A DNA stretch of 64,000 bases from Monodelphis domestica (Eukaryota > Chordata > Mammalia > Didelphimorphia > Didelphidae), in assembly GCF_027887165.1 (NCBI RefSeq), contig NC_077233.1, positions 226,572,872 through 226,636,871 of the forward strand, given 5' to 3'. The notes below the pieces were generated by a model that did not search any database, had not been told where the DNA came from, and saw only the letters and a program-made list of their open reading frames with translations. The position numbers were made by a program, and so were the translations under genes. Below are positions 54,690 through 64,000 of this stretch, in pieces (the first letter of the stretch is position 1; every line of letters begins with the position of its first letter).

Positions 54690-54835
54690 ATTTACAGATA
54701 GATAAAGGGTTTTAGAGCTCTTCTAGTACAACCTTTTGATTTTACAGCTAAGAGAGATTGAGTGACTTGTCCAACATAACAGAATAAGAATTTGAACTCA
54801 CCTTGTGACATCAAACCCAATACTCTCTCCTCTAC
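54690..54835 (-). mobile_element. MIR3-like SINE
   Basis: 'gggttttagagctcttctag', 'gattgagtgacttgtccaac' and 'caatactctctcctctacag'. Confidence 0.65.
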
Positions 54836-55084
54836 AGAAAGCATCCAGTGATGTGTTCAACAGCCTGTGGAGTGAAGAAACATTTTCTGTGAATCAATTT
54901 GAGGTAATTGTAGTGAAAGTGAAGAGGTGAGGAAACTTAGCACCTCTGAGAGGTCCCTAGAAAATGCTAAATGTTTTGATATTATGAGAATTTTCCCGAC
55001 TTATTTTATAGATTGTCTTACCCTGTAGTAAAAAAAAAAGATGATAATGGAATCAGGAATAATTTTAGAACTGATATGCAGGAA

Positions 55085-55210
55085 TAGGGGTTAGAGCCTT
55101 TCTTGGAGTCATGAGGACTAGGGTTTGAGCTCTGTTTCTGACATATTCTAGCTCTACAAAGTGGCAAATCACTTCACATCTCAGTTGTCCCAGGAAACTC
55201 ATTAAGATGA
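55085..55210 (+). mobile_element. CORE-SINE 5' half, degraded
   Basis: 'cttggagtcatgaggactag', 'ggtttgagctctgtttctga' and 'gtggcaaatcacttcacatc'. Confidence 0.55.
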
Positions 55211-55214
55211 TAAA

Positions 55215-57540
55215 TAATTGATGATTAGCTTAGATGAATCAGTCTAGGAAGTTTCCACATTGGGAGTTCTATAAACTACTTAAATCATAGCCATGCCCTT
55301 TTTCTATCCCCCACTCCCCAACTCATAATCCTGAAAAGAATAATGTACAGAAAATATGGAAAATCAATAATAAGTAAAAGATGATTATATACCCATAAAA
55401 AGTCAGCCTATTTTGGGGGAAAGAATGGTTATTATAAACTCTTCCCATATTTATCATTCTCTCTTCCTTCTGTCCCCTCTCCTCTTTAATGTTTAGTCCT
55501 CTGTGATGCTTTCTTTTCCTTTCTTTCCCCCTAGACATTCAAAAGTATCCAACCCTCAATTCTTCCCTCCCCCCTTCCTCAAATGTCACTTATCAAAGTA
55601 ACTCCAAGAAGCACTTTTGTCCTGGTTCTTTTGGCTTCACCAAGAGGCTAGTTTCCAAAAATATATTCAATATACTGTGCTGTGCTGAAGGACAGGGCAG
55701 TTGGGAATTCTTGGTGTTGGTGCTTGGTGAGAGCCATCTGGCTGCTTCCCTGGATGGAAAATTTTGGCCAGAATTCTACAAATGTAAAAATGACAGAATT
55801 CATCAGGTCAATAGAAACTTTGTTGCAAAAGCTTCAGTTAGGCTCTTGAATTTACTTCTCAGTGTCTCACTTTGTAACCTTTGTCTATTCAAGGAATGTG
55901 GAGTCAGTGCTGCCATTTTGAAGGCAGATATGTGAAGGATCATAAAAACCTAATGCATTTGTCACTGAAAGGACATTTTAATAAAGAGCCATTACCCATT
56001 ACTTAAAAAGTGGCTTGTCTGATGAATAGATAAAATGAGGATAATAAAGTTATAGATGAGTGGAAAATTATGCAACCTGATGTCCAGAAGCAGAATTAAG
56101 AATGCTCACTCCTCTTTTTTATAGAGCTTGAAGATTCTGTTCTTTCTTTTAAGAATAAATTATCCTTTGAGGTGATGGACATAAGGTGCAAGAAGAGATA
56201 TATTTTTGGATATAGTCACTGTATGTGTTCATTTTGCTTGACAATAATTATTTGTTATAAGGATTTTTTTCTTTTTCAGTTTTTTAATTGGAGGAGTATT
56301 TTATGAGGTAGGAGAGAGGTTAATAATAGTGGGGGGAGAAGCCATTGAAACATCTAAAAATGCATAGAATGGAAGAAACAAAGAGATGAAAAGAGAAGAA
56401 AAGAAAAATAAGAATAATGCACATTATGGTTACATTACAAAATAAGCAACAAGATCAAGAGAAAACAGTATTGAAGTAAAACAAATCCAAAGGGAATTAA
56501 AAAACACAGGTTGTTTATATTAGCATACACATATAAATTACATATTAAAATTATAAATAATGTGGGATTTGTGGTTTAGCAGATAATTTTTTATTCATTT
56601 GTTTACTTATTTTTTTATGTATGTGGCTATTATTATGTAGGTGGCTATTAAGTAAAAAAATAAAAAATAAAAATGTAGATAGTAACAAATGAATAGAACG
56701 GAAGGAAGCACAGATAAGCAGGTCAGTTTTGAAAGTAACAGGTGAGATTTATTACATACATTGCTTTATTTTTAAAAAGTGGTTTAAAATAATGATGCAT
56801 AATTTCATATAGAATTCTCTTTGTATTCTGTTCTCTATATGTTCTCTAAATTTAAAACATCAATTCTTCTTTCCTTAAATTTTCTGTTTTCCATTCTGAA
56901 TTAGTTTCCCTCAATGTTTAAGAGAGAGAGAGAGCTTCCCTAGCTTTTCCACATCTTTCATACATAAATAATTGAAGTCTGACCTTGTTCCCATCTAAAC
57001 ACTGCCATTTCCCAGAGGTGCCATGAATCTCCTTGGCTGTATGTGACACTTTCATGTCCTGGGTTAAATATAACCTCTGGACTCAAAATAGTATGGACCC
57101 AAACATGGACTCACTAGTAATCATAGTTAAAAACAAGATGGACTGCAGACCTGCAAGATGGAAAAGTAGAAATAAGATTGTTTTGGTAGGAGACCATGAG
57201 GCTGAATTGACATAATACAGTGTCAGAAAGAGAAGAAATATGTTGACGGAGAAATTTATAGGTAACTGTTTCCTGGGCTTCAGCACTGGGTGAGTTCTGA
57301 AAAGAAGTTTTGATGGATGAATATTTATGAGAAATCCAGCTTCTAAAATATTTTTCTTTACAACCTTTATCCAGGCTTGCACTTCACTTTGATGCTAGAA
57401 CATTCAAAATACAGAGCTTAAGTCAATTCAGACATAATACACATGGTGCATATAGTCTTGATGATATAGTGATTTCTCCTCTAGATCTCTTTCTTGCATT
57501 AAGAAAGAAAGAAAGCAAACCTGGCCAGGAATAGAAATTC
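55215..57540. other. Repeat-poor stretch without a recognisable gene
   Basis: Apart from A-rich patches (56380-56560, 56650-56680), I recognise no transposon here. The part 55670-56010 is compositionally balanced and CNE-like. Open frames at 55711-55935 (plus), 57033-57215 (plus) and 57083-57382 (minus) show no known domain. Confidence 0.45.
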
Positions 57541-57544
57541 ACAC

Positions 57545-58690
57545 TTTTTTCCTATTAATTAAAAACCACTTAAAATAAAAAAAATATTTTCCCTTGTTTA
57601 CATGTTTCATTTTCTTTACCTCCCTTCTTCCCTCCCCCATCCCAGAGCTGACAAGCAATTCCATTGGGTTATGCAAATGTCATCGCTTGATACCTATTTC
57701 CATATTATTCATTTGCAATAGAGCAATCTTTTGAAAGCAAAATCCAAAAGCATGTACCTAACCATATAAACAAGTGATAGGTCATATATTTTTCTTCTGC
57801 ATCTGTGCTCCCACAGTTCTTTCTCTGGATGTGGATAGCATCTTTCTCATAAGTCTCTTAAGATTGTCCTGGAACATTGCATTGCTACTAATAGCAAAGT
57901 CCATTACAATCAATTGTTCCACAATGTTTCACTTTCTGTGTACAATTTTCTCCTGGTTCTGCTCATTTCACTCTGCATCAGCTCATGGAGGTTCTTCCAG
58001 TTCATATAGAAATCCTCCAGTTCATCATTCCTTACAAGACACTAGTATTCCATCACCAACATATACCACAATTTGTTCAGCCATTCCCCAATTGAAGGGC
58101 ATCCCCTCATTTTCCAAATTTTTGCCACAACACAGAGTGCAGTTAAGGATATTTTTGTACAACCCTTTTTTATTTTCTCTTTGGGGTATAAACCCAGCAG
58201 TGCTATGGCTGGATCAAAGGGCAGATAGTCTTTTATTGCCCTTTGGGCATAATTCCAAATTGCCTTCCAGAATGATTGGATCAATTCACAACTCCACCAG
58301 CAGTGTATTAGTGCTCCAATTTTGCCATATTCCCTCTAACATTTATAATTTTCCTTTACTGCCTTATAGGTCAATCTTCTAGGTATAAGGTGGTACCTCA
58401 GAGTTTTGTTTTTTTTTTTAATTTTTTAAAACCCTTACCTTTTGTCTTGGAATCAATACTGTGTATTGGTTCCAAGGCAGAAGAGTGATAAGGGCTAGGT
58501 AATGGGGGTCAAGTGACTTGCCCAGGGTCACACAGCTGGAAAGTGTCTGAGTCCAGATTTGAACCCAGGACCTCCCATCTCTAGGCCTGGCTCTCAATCC
58601 ACTGAACAACCCAGCTGCACCCCCCCCCCCCCTTCAGAGTTGTTTTGAATTGAATTTCTTAAATCAGGAGGGATTTAGAATGATCAATTC
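57545..58690 (-). mobile_element. LINE-1 3' end (ORF2 C-terminus and 3' UTR), inverted
   Basis: The 3' UTR lies at 57560-57760 ('agctgacaagcaattccatt') and the ORF2 C-terminus above it. A minus-strand open piece at 58042-58284 reads NYAQRAIKDYLPFDPAIALL and GEWLNKLWYMLVMEY, as in L1 ORF2. A SINE interrupts it at 58406-58633. The plus-strand frame of 202 codons (57774-58382) is antisense to this element. Confidence 0.9.
58406..58633 (-). mobile_element. Mar-1-type SINE nested in the L1
   Basis: T-rich start, 'accttttgtcttggaatcaa' tail, 'cccagggtcacacagctgga' core and 'atccactgaacaacccagct' head. TCAGAGTT flanks it (58398-58405 and 58634-58641). A 13-base C run (58620-58632) abuts the head. 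Confidence 0.88.
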
Positions 58691-58784
58691 AGACATTCTT
58701 GTTGGTAAAAATCCTTACTAGAGATTGTCAATTTCTAATCTAGTCTTGTAAGAGAGATTAGTCCCATCAAGTCAATAAGTATTT

Positions 58785-59034
58785 TTGTTATTGTTTAGTT
58801 GTGTTCAATTCTTCCTGATCCCAACTGGAGTTTTCTTGGCAAAGATAGATGAGTGATTTGCCATTTCCTTCTCCAGCTTATTTTACAGATGAAGAATTGA
58901 GGCAAAGGCAGGGTCCCTGTGACTTGTCCATGGTCATATAGCTTGTAAGTGTCTGAATTCAGATTTGAATTTAGGAAAATGAGACTTCCTGACTTGAGAC
59001 TTGGCTCTCTATCCACTACACTGCCTAGATGACT
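58785..59034 (-). mobile_element. CORE-SINE variant, inverted, near full length
   Basis: 'tattgtttagttgtgttcaa', 'tttcttggcaaagatagatg', 'ccatttccttctccagctta' and 'ctatccactacactgcctag'. Confidence 0.85.
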
Positions 59035-59164
59035 AATCCTCATTTACTTACCATCAGCCTATCTCACATGTTTTCAGAGGTGAATGTTGACTGTTCAGGA
59101 TGAATATAAACTATTTAGATGCTGCCACATTTCACATGTGTCATGTCAAGATTTTAATCATTAG

Positions 59165-59203
59165 TTATTATTATTATTACTACCACCACCACCACCATCA
59201 TCA
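59165..59203 (+). repeat. (TTA)n/(CCA)n trinucleotide tract
   Basis: TTATTATTATTATTAC then ACCACCACCACCACCATCAT. Confidence 0.9.
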
Positions 59204-59324
59204 AATAATTACTTTTATAGGAAAACTTATAAAACTCACAAATCAGAACTAATGACAATTTGACCTGGACTAAACTTCACTTTGAAACAATTTATGAGGA
59301 AAAGGTTTGCTTGCAAACTAATAA

Positions 59325-59545
59325 TGTTTGTTGTTCAGTCATTTCATGTATGTTCTACTCTTTGTCATCCTACTTGGGTGTTTCTTGGCAAAGAAGCTAT
59401 AGTGGTTTGCATATACTTCTCCCTTTCATTTTACAGATGAAGAAACTGAGGAAAACAGGTTGGTTAAGTGACTTGCCCAGGGTCATACAGCTAGTAAGTA
59501 TCTGAGGTTAGATTTGAGCTCAGGTTTTCCTGACTTCAATAGTAT
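59325..59545 (-). mobile_element. CORE-SINE variant, inverted
   Basis: 'ttgttgttcagtcatttcat', 'tttcttggcaaagaagctat', 'cttgcccagggtcatacagc' and 'caggttttcctgacttcaat'. Confidence 0.85.
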
Positions 59546-60266
59546 AGAGAAGGTTATAGGAGCAGTGTTTAAACTACTTATGGACAAGTTATTTTCAAGT
59601 CCTCTAGTTGAAGCATAGAATCTGAGAGTTAGAAGGGACCTTCAGAAAAATACATTTATTCTGTTTCTTATCCTTCCTGGGCTTCAGTTTTCCCATCTGT
59701 AAAATGAAAATTAGAGTAGAGTATTGGGAATTAGATGAGAGTGTTGGCTCAGATGTGTCTTCCAGCTCTAGGTATATGATCTTGTTATCTGAAGTTATAG
59801 AAAATCAACAATCCATACATGTAATCTGTGACCCAGGGCCTCCCAAAGACTATTTGAGCCTGAAAGCTGATCCTAATAGTGTAATTTTCTCTTTTTGTTT
59901 AATTGTTTCTGCTGAGTGTTGCAGTAGGAAAAACTCATAGTATACTTTTGGTATAAGTTTTCCAAATGTAGATTATAAAAGGTCCTCAGTTCCTGTTTTT
60001 CTCACTCTAGCTATGATAGAAGCATCAGCTAAAGAACAACACTCATGTCATCTGATAAAAAATAGGATTTATTTCGGTTTGTGCTATTGTATTAGCAGTG
60101 ACTCCATCCCCCCTCCACCTAAATATGTGATGTTTGAAATAAGATTCATGTACCTTAGCAATACTGTTCACATCTATGAATCACTACTTACACGTTTATG
60201 TGACCTTTGTTTTAAAGCCCCAACTTCCTAAGGGATCCCAAGTCTCATTGTTCTTGAATTCTAGAA
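59546..60266. other. Intergenic stretch, no gene seen
   Basis: A degraded MIR3-like bit lies near 59615-59730. The frame at 60013-60231 has no recognisable domain. Confidence 0.4.
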
Positions 60267-60672
60267 TGTTGCAGACACCAACTCTGCTGAGATGGCCAGA
60301 TGATTTACAGAAAGCCTAAGATCTTCCTGAAAGGGTCTCATGACCTGTGACCTATTAAAAGCCCCCCAAAATGTTGACAGGATATTGATAATTGATGACC
60401 TATGAAAAGGCCTACTGGCAAAGTAGTCCTGTTGATGGACATTGCCTTTATCCAATCACAGGAGGTCTCCCACCCCAACTTCTGGAATTGACCATGAATC
60501 ATACCAACTTATTCCATTTTTAGTGTTTTCTTATTCTGTATAAATATTTGCAATTCTCAAGTTAAAGGAGTCCTTGACTGTGAAGAAGTCTTGAATCCAA
60601 TCAATTAGGGAATATCTGTCTCCCTAATAAATTGAATTTGTGTGGAGCTCTGTGTATTCTTTATGGCCCACA
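60267..60672 (+). mobile_element. Probable retroviral LTR (family D)
   Basis: It begins TGTTGCAGACACC. CCAAT occurs at 60452-60456, TATAAATA at 60539-60546 and AATAAA at 60626-60631, in the spacing of a gammaretrovirus-like LTR (enhancer/promoter, short R, poly(A) signal). It seems to end near 60672 with CACA, but no flanking duplication could be matched, so the 3' boundary is unsure. Confidence 0.55.
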
Positions 60673-61124
60673 TCACTTAAATAATACCACATTAAACTTA
60701 GTTAAGAACAAATGAACTCAGGATTTCTATACTCTGATATTCCAGTGAATTCTATCTTTTCCATGGCATCATGCACAGTGCTTTCCAGACTCATAGCTCC
60801 CTTTGGGAAGAGAGTTGCTGGATACACTATCCTCTTTCTGTAGGATCTACTATGTCTGAGGAACTCACTGACTTTGCTTTCTATGTAGATGATCTCCCCC
60901 CCCCCCCCCCACAAGGAACACGTGGCATCAGGAAATCTTTTTCTTTAGAAGATCCAGTGCCTAAACTCCTGAATTCAAGAACTCTTGAACCTAGCTTTGT
61001 CCATGAGGCAAATCTGAAGCTGTGATTTCCCTCTTGGGCTACCTGGTCATATACATGTTTGTTTCTTCTATCAGCTTCTACAGGAAATCTCTCACTATCA
61101 CCTATTAAATTAGTAAAGTCCATT
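60673..61124. other. Intergenic stretch, no gene seen
   Basis: It includes a 15-base C run at 60896-60910. Overlapping short frames (60771-61025 and others) have no known domain. Confidence 0.4.
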
Positions 61125-61485
61125 CTCAGGATGTCTCCACTCATATTGAAGAAATAAGGGACTAGAAAGGTTAAAGGCATTTGCTTGAGGTAGCATAGTT
61201 GTTTTCAATTGTATCCTACTCTTTGTGACTCCTTTTGGGGTTTTCTTGGCAGAGATTTGACTGATTTTCCATTTCCTTCTCCAGCTCATTTGACAGATGA
61301 GGAAACTGAGGCAAACAGAGTTAAGTGCCTTGCTCAGGGTCACACAGTTAATACATGTCTGAGGTTGAATTTGAACTTAATTCTTCTTGACCCCAGGCCC
61401 AGTCCTTTCTCTGCTGCATTGCCTAGCTGTCCCTAATATAGGGAGTAAGTGGCAGAGCTAGGAATTGAACCTAGATCCTCTGACT
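61125..61485 (-). mobile_element. MIR-like SINE split by a CORE-SINE
   Basis: 'aggttaaaggcatttgcttg' and 'aggtagcatag' before, 'taagtggcagagctaggaat' and 'tgaacctagatcctctgact' after the insertion, together form one inverted MIR. Confidence 0.8.
61195..61435 (-). mobile_element. CORE-SINE variant nested in a MIR
   Basis: 'catagttgttttcaattgta', 'ggggttttcttggcagagat', 'gacagatgaggaaactgagg', 'ctcagggtcacacagttaat' and 'gcattgcctagctgtccc'. Confidence 0.85.
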
Positions 61486-61494
61486 GTTGTCAAT

Positions 61495-61640
61495 AGTCAA
61501 TAAACATTTATCAAGTGCCTACTCTATGCCAGGCTTTTTGCTAAGTGCTGGGCATGCTAATAAAAAAAAAGATAGACAATTCCTGTCCTTAAGGAGCAAG
61601 ACAAAAAGGAAACTCAAGGGGCATGTGCCAAAGGGGACTG
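61495..61640 (+). repeat. Dispersed repeat ('gtgcctactctatgccagg')
   Basis: 'caataaacatttatcaagtg', 'ctctatgccaggctttttgc' and 'cctgtccttaaggagcaaga'. Confidence 0.6.
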
Positions 61641-61844
61641 GAGTGGGAGGGCATGATAGTCATTGAGTTGAGTCTAAGCTGGTGGGAAATAAAGATATGG
61701 CTGGAAATTCTTAGCCCTCTATAGAGGAAGGCTTTACCAGGTTTTTGCTCCTCTCTCTAACCCCCTATTCACTGGAGAAAGACAATAGAGGGATAACTGA
61801 GGACATACTGTAAGGGGCAAAAATTAAAGATTGGACTAAATTTA

Positions 61845-62055
61845 TGAGAAATGTGGTTGCTGAAATTAATTACTCAAGTCAGAATGACTTTTTATGGTAG
61901 TTTATTTATAAAATAGAATGAAATAGTGAAAGTAGAGAAATGAGAGAGAAGAAAGAGAAGACATATATCCTAACACACTAAGTATTTTGCTCTGGTGCTT
62001 GGAGCCATCAGGCTATGATGTCTTGACAAAGTCACTTGTGGTAGCTAAGGAGGCC
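61845..62055 (-). mobile_element. LTR-like repeat (family B), left part of copy 3
   Basis: 'aatgtggttgctgaaattaa', 'aagtcagaatgactttttat' and 'tagtttatttataaaataga' match the left ends of the copies at 33015 and 38296. Confidence 0.6.
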
Positions 62056-62059
62056 ACAG

Positions 62060-63025
62060 AGTAGCCCTTGGCAAGATGTGATTGCCTACTCAGTCCCCCT
62101 TGCATGACCTCTCTCATTAACATCCCTTACCTATGGAATTGACATGATTGCTATTCCCCCTAACCTCAGAAGGAATAATACAAGATCAAAATACCTGTAC
62201 TCTATTTCTCCAAAACATCAGACCCTCAAAAACAATCCCAAAAGACTACCATGGGTTAATTTTTACTTAAGCACATAATTCCCAGTAAAACTGTAGCTAC
62301 AAGCCAAGCCCAGAACTTTCCCACTCACAGAAACTTATTCTCATGAAGCCTGCACACAAATCAATCATAAAGGTCCATACAAGATGTGCAGTTACACCAA
62401 GTTTCATCATACCTCAGTGACTTGATTCTTCCCTTTGAGAAACTCCCTAATAAACCCTGAACAATGATCAATCTAATATTAAATGCGAATTGTGTTTCCA
62501 GTACTTCTCAACTGCAATGTTATAATTATGGAATTGTCTTTAAGAATTTCTGATTGATTATTTCTTTCTATTAAAAGTAATAAGTAAATTTCCTCAATTG
62601 TTTGTAAGCTCAAGCTCCTCACAGGGTAATGAGAAAATTAAGCCACCTGTGACAAAATCATTTATCTTGTGTGAAACCTTTATTCTTTCAAGAATCTGTA
62701 ATCACAATACAAGAATATAGAATATTAATCAAGTGATTTGTTAAAGGTTGGTGTATTACTTTTCAAAGTATCTCTATTTAGATATGTGTATTAGGTAATG
62801 TATGTGTGTGCCAAAAAAATGAGTATAAAAATAAACATCAGGCCTGGGAAATGGTGGAGCAGCTATCAGGTGCAAAGCATGCCCATGGCCATGAAATATA
62901 CAGATGTCTTCCATTTGTTTCTTGACTGACCATTTGTCACCTGTTGGGAATCCCTGGAGTTGAGAGTGGGGCTGGACCTTGCCTGTGGCACTCTGGCCCC
63001 TGGCTCAACATCATCAGGGCTAATT
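62060..63025. other. Repeat-poor stretch, possibly conserved noncoding
   Basis: No transposon recognised. The part 62520-62830 is AT-rich but complex (for example 'attaagccacctgtgacaaa') and reads like conserved noncoding DNA. It lies between the two parts of a family B LTR. Confidence 0.4.
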
Positions 63026-63029
63026 AGTT

Positions 63030-63570
63030 CTCAACTGGAGGTCCCTCAGCCTTCAGCTGAGGGCTCTGTGATGAATAAAGCAAGGGTTCCAGTCACGAAG
63101 CCTCTTCCAAGACGGAGGCCTCTCTGAAGGTTAGTGTCTCCAGAAAGCCAGGAAAAGTCAGCCTTTTCACTCAACCTAAAGTAGTCCTAAAGGAAGATCC
63201 AAGAGCTGCCTCACCAAACCCAGGACCATGAAGCAGATCCTTCCCCAGCCTCCAACTCAAACTCTGAACTCTGAAGAAACTCTCTCTCATAGGAAGTTAC
63301 AACTGCTTTTAAAGATGCTTCTTTGTATCACTTCCTGTGTCTTACTCCATTTTATGTGGACCAATTGCAGTCTTAGAATTTTCTTAGGACTGCCCAGGGG
63401 GCAGTCAGTCATTTCTGATTTGTCACCCACTTTTAGCACATGTGGTTTATAGACCTTCCCCCCCGCCCCCACTCAAGTGTAAAGTGAGATGTATATACTT
63501 CTGGTGATTAAATCTAAAAGTGGGCAGGGGAGAGTTAATCCCATCTTCATAGTACAAATACCAAAATTAA
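63030..63570 (-). mobile_element. LTR-like repeat (family B), right part of copy 3
   Basis: 'ctggaggtccctcagccttc', 'taggaagttacaactgcttt', 'cacttcctgtgtcttactcc', 'aggactgcccagggggcagt' and 'tggtgattaaatctaaaagt' match 38296-38860 and 33015-33770. A 74-codon frame (63228-63452) lies in it. Confidence 0.6.
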
Positions 63571-63617
63571 AGCAATTTTCATAATTATGAGATTTCTGGT
63601 AATAAACTTACCCTGGA

Positions 63618-63867
63618 ATTTGTTGTTTAGTTATTGTTCTATTGCATAACAGACTTTTTGTGATCCCATTTGGGGATTTCTTGGCAAAGATCCTAGAGTG
63701 GTTTGCCATTTCCTTCTCCAGCTCATTTTATAGATGTGAAAACTGAGGTACATGACTTGCCAGGTTCATGCAACTAGCAAGTGTCTGAGGCCAGATTTGA
63801 ATCCAGGAAGATGAATCTTTCTGACTCAAGACCCAGTTCTCTAACCACTTTGCCACCTCTCTGCCCT
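63618..63867 (-). mobile_element. CORE-SINE variant, inverted, near full length
   Basis: 'tgttgtttagttattgttct', 'tttcttggcaaagatcctag', 'ccatttccttctccagctca', 'ggccagatttgaatccagga' and 'tgccacctctctgcc'. Confidence 0.88.
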
Positions 63868-64000
63868 TATCTTGGAGCAGCTGATGAGAAATGAAGAGAT
63901 GACTCTAGATCCTATTATCACTGCAGATTGGCAACTATTCTATAGATCATAGTCTTAGTGATAGTAGATACTAAGGGGTTAAATAATTTGCCCATTCTCC

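Noticed and set aside
57774..58382. 202-codon open frame on the plus strand, the longest open frame outside the L1 RT
   Set aside because: It is exactly antisense to an inverted L1 ORF2 C-terminal region whose minus-strand reading is recognisable. Its hydrophobic, serine-rich product is a by-product.

Overview
The window looks like marsupial nuclear DNA. This rests on its repeats: tRNA-headed Mar-1/WSINE-type CORE-SINEs with a shared 3' tail, many MIR/MIR3-like elements, L1 elements of the kind seen in opossums and other marsupials, L2, CR1/L3 and RTE LINE remnants, hAT fossils and retroviral LTRs. The species cannot be told from sequence reading alone. Family names are from memory of the consensus sequences, not from a database search.

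I find no intact protein-coding gene. The only host gene sequence I recognise is a processed pseudogene of MMD (PAQR11) on the minus strand at 45.8-48.3 kb. It has a poly(A) tract, an AATAAA signal, a full 3' UTR, a degraded intronless reading frame and a GC-rich 5' UTR. It sits inside an older dispersed repeat and is flanked by an imperfect 13-bp target-site duplication.

Layout. 0-5.3 kb: a retroviral LTR, then a 5'-truncated L1 with much of ORF2, itself interrupted by a SINE. 5.3-14.7 kb: SINE-rich DNA with an AT-rich 135-bp tandem repeat, a local duplication and a large polypurine tract. 14.7-20.2 kb: minus-strand L1 material (a 3' end containing a younger nested L1, and a 5' UTR/ORF1 half that looks joined to that 3' end without most of ORF2), a dispersed repeat and an RTE fragment. 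20.2-27 kb: another L1 3' end and the longest single-copy-looking stretches. 27-33 kb: two Mar-1 SINEs at one target site, L2 and a complete non-autonomous hAT element. 33-41 kb: several LTR families, including a solo LTR with a 4-bp duplication. 41-45.5 kb: a repeat-poor stretch, then L2, CR1/L3 and hAT remnants. 45.5-48.7 kb: the MMD retrocopy in its host repeat. 48.7-64 kb: CR1/L3, L1 ends, a TTCC tract, SINEs and further LTRs.

The insertions give a relative chronology, because several elements are nested with visible target-site duplications. No operon, CRISPR array or novel gene system is visible. Boundaries of old repeats are approximate to about 10-30 bases unless a duplication fixes them.
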